The notes under the pieces were generated by a model. It made no database searches. It saw only the letters and a program-made list of their open reading frames with translations, and was not told the origin of the DNA. Of a DNA stretch of 19,408 bases, positions 17,952 through 19,408 are shown in pieces (position 1 is the first letter of the stretch; every line of letters starts with the position of its first letter). A program made the translations under genes and the position numbers. Source of the DNA: Ectocarpus siliculosus (lineage: Eukaryota; Sar; Phaeophyceae; Ectocarpales; Ectocarpaceae); the NCBI GenBank assembly GCA_000310025.1, contig FN649741.1, forward strand, positions 153,881-173,288, read 5' to 3'.

Positions 17952-18601
17952 ACGCCCATTCGAGGGGAAAGATAACGGGAGTGACATCAGAACCAGTCGT
18001 GCGTGCGACCCCGCACACGGCAGCAAAGGCGTGTAAAAGTAAAAGTATCGCAAGCAGTGAGTGCGCCTGTCTAGCCGGCGGCGTCTTGTGCTCATCGCCC
18101 CGTGTGCCATTCATCTTGCCCATGGTGAACAATGTAGACTGACGGTAATCTTGCTCTTTCTTTCGTGTCATGTACTGTGGGTGGAGTTCCATCTTCAAGG
18201 TAGGAGGGTGTTGCAGCTCTGTTCATGAGCGTGCGTGGTCAGTCCAGACCAACACGCTAATGTCCATGCTGTCTGGCATCTCTCACTCCCCCGCATAATT
18301 TAGCTTGATCGGAACGGAGTGGGGCTGCTGCTGTGCGGTGTTTTCGATCTTCGAAACACAAAGCTTGACCCGTCGCCACGATGGTGGCTCTCTACGAAAC
18401 ACCGCTCCGTTTCGAAAATAGGAATCATTGGAATATTAACATCTGTATCGTATCGTAATGGCCCCTTGTATGTCCAAACAGTGGTAGATAGTTACAGTGA
18501 TTAGCCGTCGTTCCCGTAGACGCTGATGTGTTCTGCGACGACCCTTATCAGCGACGCCCGCTGTCTAGCCTTAAAACCTCCATCCGGCGGCTACTTGTAG
18601 T

Positions 18602-18814
18602 CTACCCCGCTCTACCCTTGTCCCGCACCTGGTACCAGTTGACGGTGTCTTCAATCGAGTAGACCTCGCTGTCCGTCTCGTCGACTGCTTGTCCTCCGAA
18701 GATGAAGATGCGGCCATCGGTCTCCACAGTGGCGGCGCAATAGCGCAGGCGCTTGTAGGGGAGGTCGAACAGCTCCCCGGAGTCGGTCCAGCAGTCGGTT
18801 GAGGGGTCGTACCA
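18602..18814 (-). CDS. Kelch-repeat protein, terminal exon (partial gene)
   Basis: 71 codons with stop, beginning in phase 0 after a strong acceptor (..ttttcctcag/TGGTAC) preceded by a T-rich tract on this strand. It encodes WYDPSTDCWTDSGE, then RLRYCAATV, GRIFIFGGQAVDE and VYSIEDTVNWY: a Kelch blade with the typical variable-hydrophobic/diglycine/aromatic pattern and the start of the next blade. Kelch beta-propellers are interaction scaffolds; the partner cannot be told from this piece. No other Kelch exon is visible in the window, so the rest of the gene lies beyond the right edge. A donor-like site (TACCAG/GTGCGG) just before the stop leaves open that the exon splices onward instead of ending. 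Confidence 0.65.
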   Translation of the reverse strand, partial: WYDPSTDCWTDSGELFDLPYKRLRYCAATVETDGRIFIFGGQAVDETDSEVYSIEDTVNWYQVRDKGRAG

Positions 18815-19064
18815 CTGAGGAAAAGACGACAGCACCGGTGATAACCACAACAACAGCAGCAACAAGAACATCAACAACAGCGATGACAATAACAAAGATA
18901 TACTGTCGCTACAACGAGCGACAGCTGATAGATGTAACTGTCGTCAGACGTGTGCGACCACGGGCGGAAAGAGAGTGCAAACACCACACACTTGAACTAC
19001 TACACCTACCTGCTGTGCGCTGGTGTGAGAGCCGTGGCAACGTTATCTTTCACCTACCGGTTAA

Positions 19065-19091
19065 CCCCCCCCCCCCCCGTCCCCCCCCCCC
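19065..19091 (+). repeat. C14-GT-C11 tract
   Basis: Two long C runs separated by GT, lying upstream of the acceptor at 19118 and forming its pyrimidine tract on the plus strand. The minus strand is G-rich and may form a quadruplex. Length errors are common in such tracts. Confidence 0.9.
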
Positions 19092-19118
19092 GTCTATCGA
19101 ACCCACCCCTTTTCCAAG

Positions 19119-19339
19119 ACCCCGACGCGATCTCGGCATTTGGGGAGCTGTTCTGGAGCTCGAAGCTCGCCCACATCTCCACGATGGACCTGTGCGTGCT
19201 GAGCACGGTGATCATCGACCCCATCCGAGAGGACATGCGTCGGAGAGGCGTCAAGCCGGAGCTGGCGAAGGTGGCCTTGTTCTCGGTTCCCCTGGTGGGA
19301 CCGGCCGCGTGGATGCTGGTCCGACCACCTGTCGAGTAA
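19119..19339 (+). CDS. Terminal exon of a small membrane protein (partial gene, unknown function)
   Basis: It starts after a pyrimidine-rich tract at acceptor TTTTCCAAG/ACCCCG (19118), needs one base from an upstream exon, and ends with TAA at 19337-19339. It encodes PDAISAFGELFWSSKLAHIS, a hydrophobic segment (MDLCVLSTVIIDPI), a basic loop (REDMRRRG) and a second hydrophobic segment (AKVALFSVPLVGPAAWMLV), ending VRPPVE. The two-helix end with a Pro-Leu-x-Gly-Pro turn resembles uncharacterised membrane proteins of plastid-bearing algae, but I cannot name a family. No upstream exon is recognised on this strand in the window. Confidence 0.55.
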
Positions 19340-19408
19340 CCTGTGATAGCTCTATCCGCGTGCCTACGTACCTCCCTCCGTTTTTGATTATGGCATCCAT
19401 GGCCGGCC

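Larger units (their letters stand above)
14701..18601. other. Gene-poor spacer, about 3.9 kb
   Basis: No open frame here shows a recognisable domain, codon bias like the neighbouring exons, or splice-compatible continuation. It contains AT-rich patches (14870-14895 and 15075-15100), a perfect 16-bp palindrome at 15039-15054, A-rich TGGAAA repeats (15335-15425), a G14 run (15871-15884), a GA-rich tract (16463-16492), a CCTA-type repeat (17750-17780) and a CTG/CAG inverted repeat (17849-17951). Part of it probably belongs to the 3' UTRs of C2CD3 and of the Kelch gene, which converge here. Confidence 0.6.

Noticed and set aside
1-19408. Integrated viral or transposon genes
   Set aside because: I looked for reverse transcriptase, integrase, transposase, capsid and polymerase motifs and saw none in any frame; brown algal genomes can carry phaeovirus insertions, but not in this window.

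Overview
The window looks like nuclear DNA of a flagellate-forming eukaryotic alga, most likely a brown alga (Ectocarpus-like stramenopile). The reasons are GC-rich exons set in introns and spacers of more moderate composition, many short GT-AG introns (about 150-700 nt), abundant CAG/CTG and CT/GA microsatellites, G/C homopolymer runs, and long gene-poor spacers. I see no bacterial operon, transposon open reading frame, CRISPR array, rRNA or convincing tRNA. The organism assignment is inference; the gene models were rebuilt by hand from splice signals, reading phase and protein motifs.

Layout. (1) About 270-2531, minus strand: a small multi-exon gene for an FHA-RING E3 ubiquitin ligase of the Dma/CHFR/RNF8 type. 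Five exons join in frame with canonical splice sites (2531-2519, 2158-2092, 1830-1686, 1336-1200, 924-502). The last RING cysteine pair lies in a sixth exon near 348-365, whose exact junction is unresolved. (2) 2532-3070: a 539-bp head-to-head spacer, probably a bidirectional promoter. (3) 3071-14295, plus strand: a complete nine-exon gene for a 2,788-residue homologue of C2CD3, the multi-C2 protein of the distal centriole/basal body. All eight junctions are GT-AG and keep frame; seven are phase 0. The protein has the C2CD3-type N-terminal C2 domain, a conserved short helix, about five further C2-like domains separated by low-complexity linkers, and a C-terminal array of four IQ or IQ-like motifs. 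(4) 14296-18601: about 4.3 kb with no recognisable coding exon, holding the C2CD3 3' UTR, AT-rich patches, simple repeats and a CTG/CAG inverted repeat. (5) 18602-19408: a Kelch-repeat terminal exon on the minus strand and, only 300 bp away, the terminal exon of an unrelated membrane protein on the plus strand. Each lacks its upstream exons here, so the two genes appear to interleave on opposite strands.

How the parts relate. C2CD3 is known to cap and elongate the distal centriole and is needed for ciliary assembly, which fits an organism with flagellated zoids. The FHA-RING ligase family acts in mitotic checkpoint, cytokinesis or DNA-damage ubiquitin signalling. A shared promoter would couple a centriole-assembly gene to a cell-cycle ubiquitin ligase; that is a hypothesis. 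The most interesting features are the C2CD3 C-terminal IQ array (possible centrin/calmodulin docking), the divergent gene pair, and the interleaved antisense genes at the right edge.
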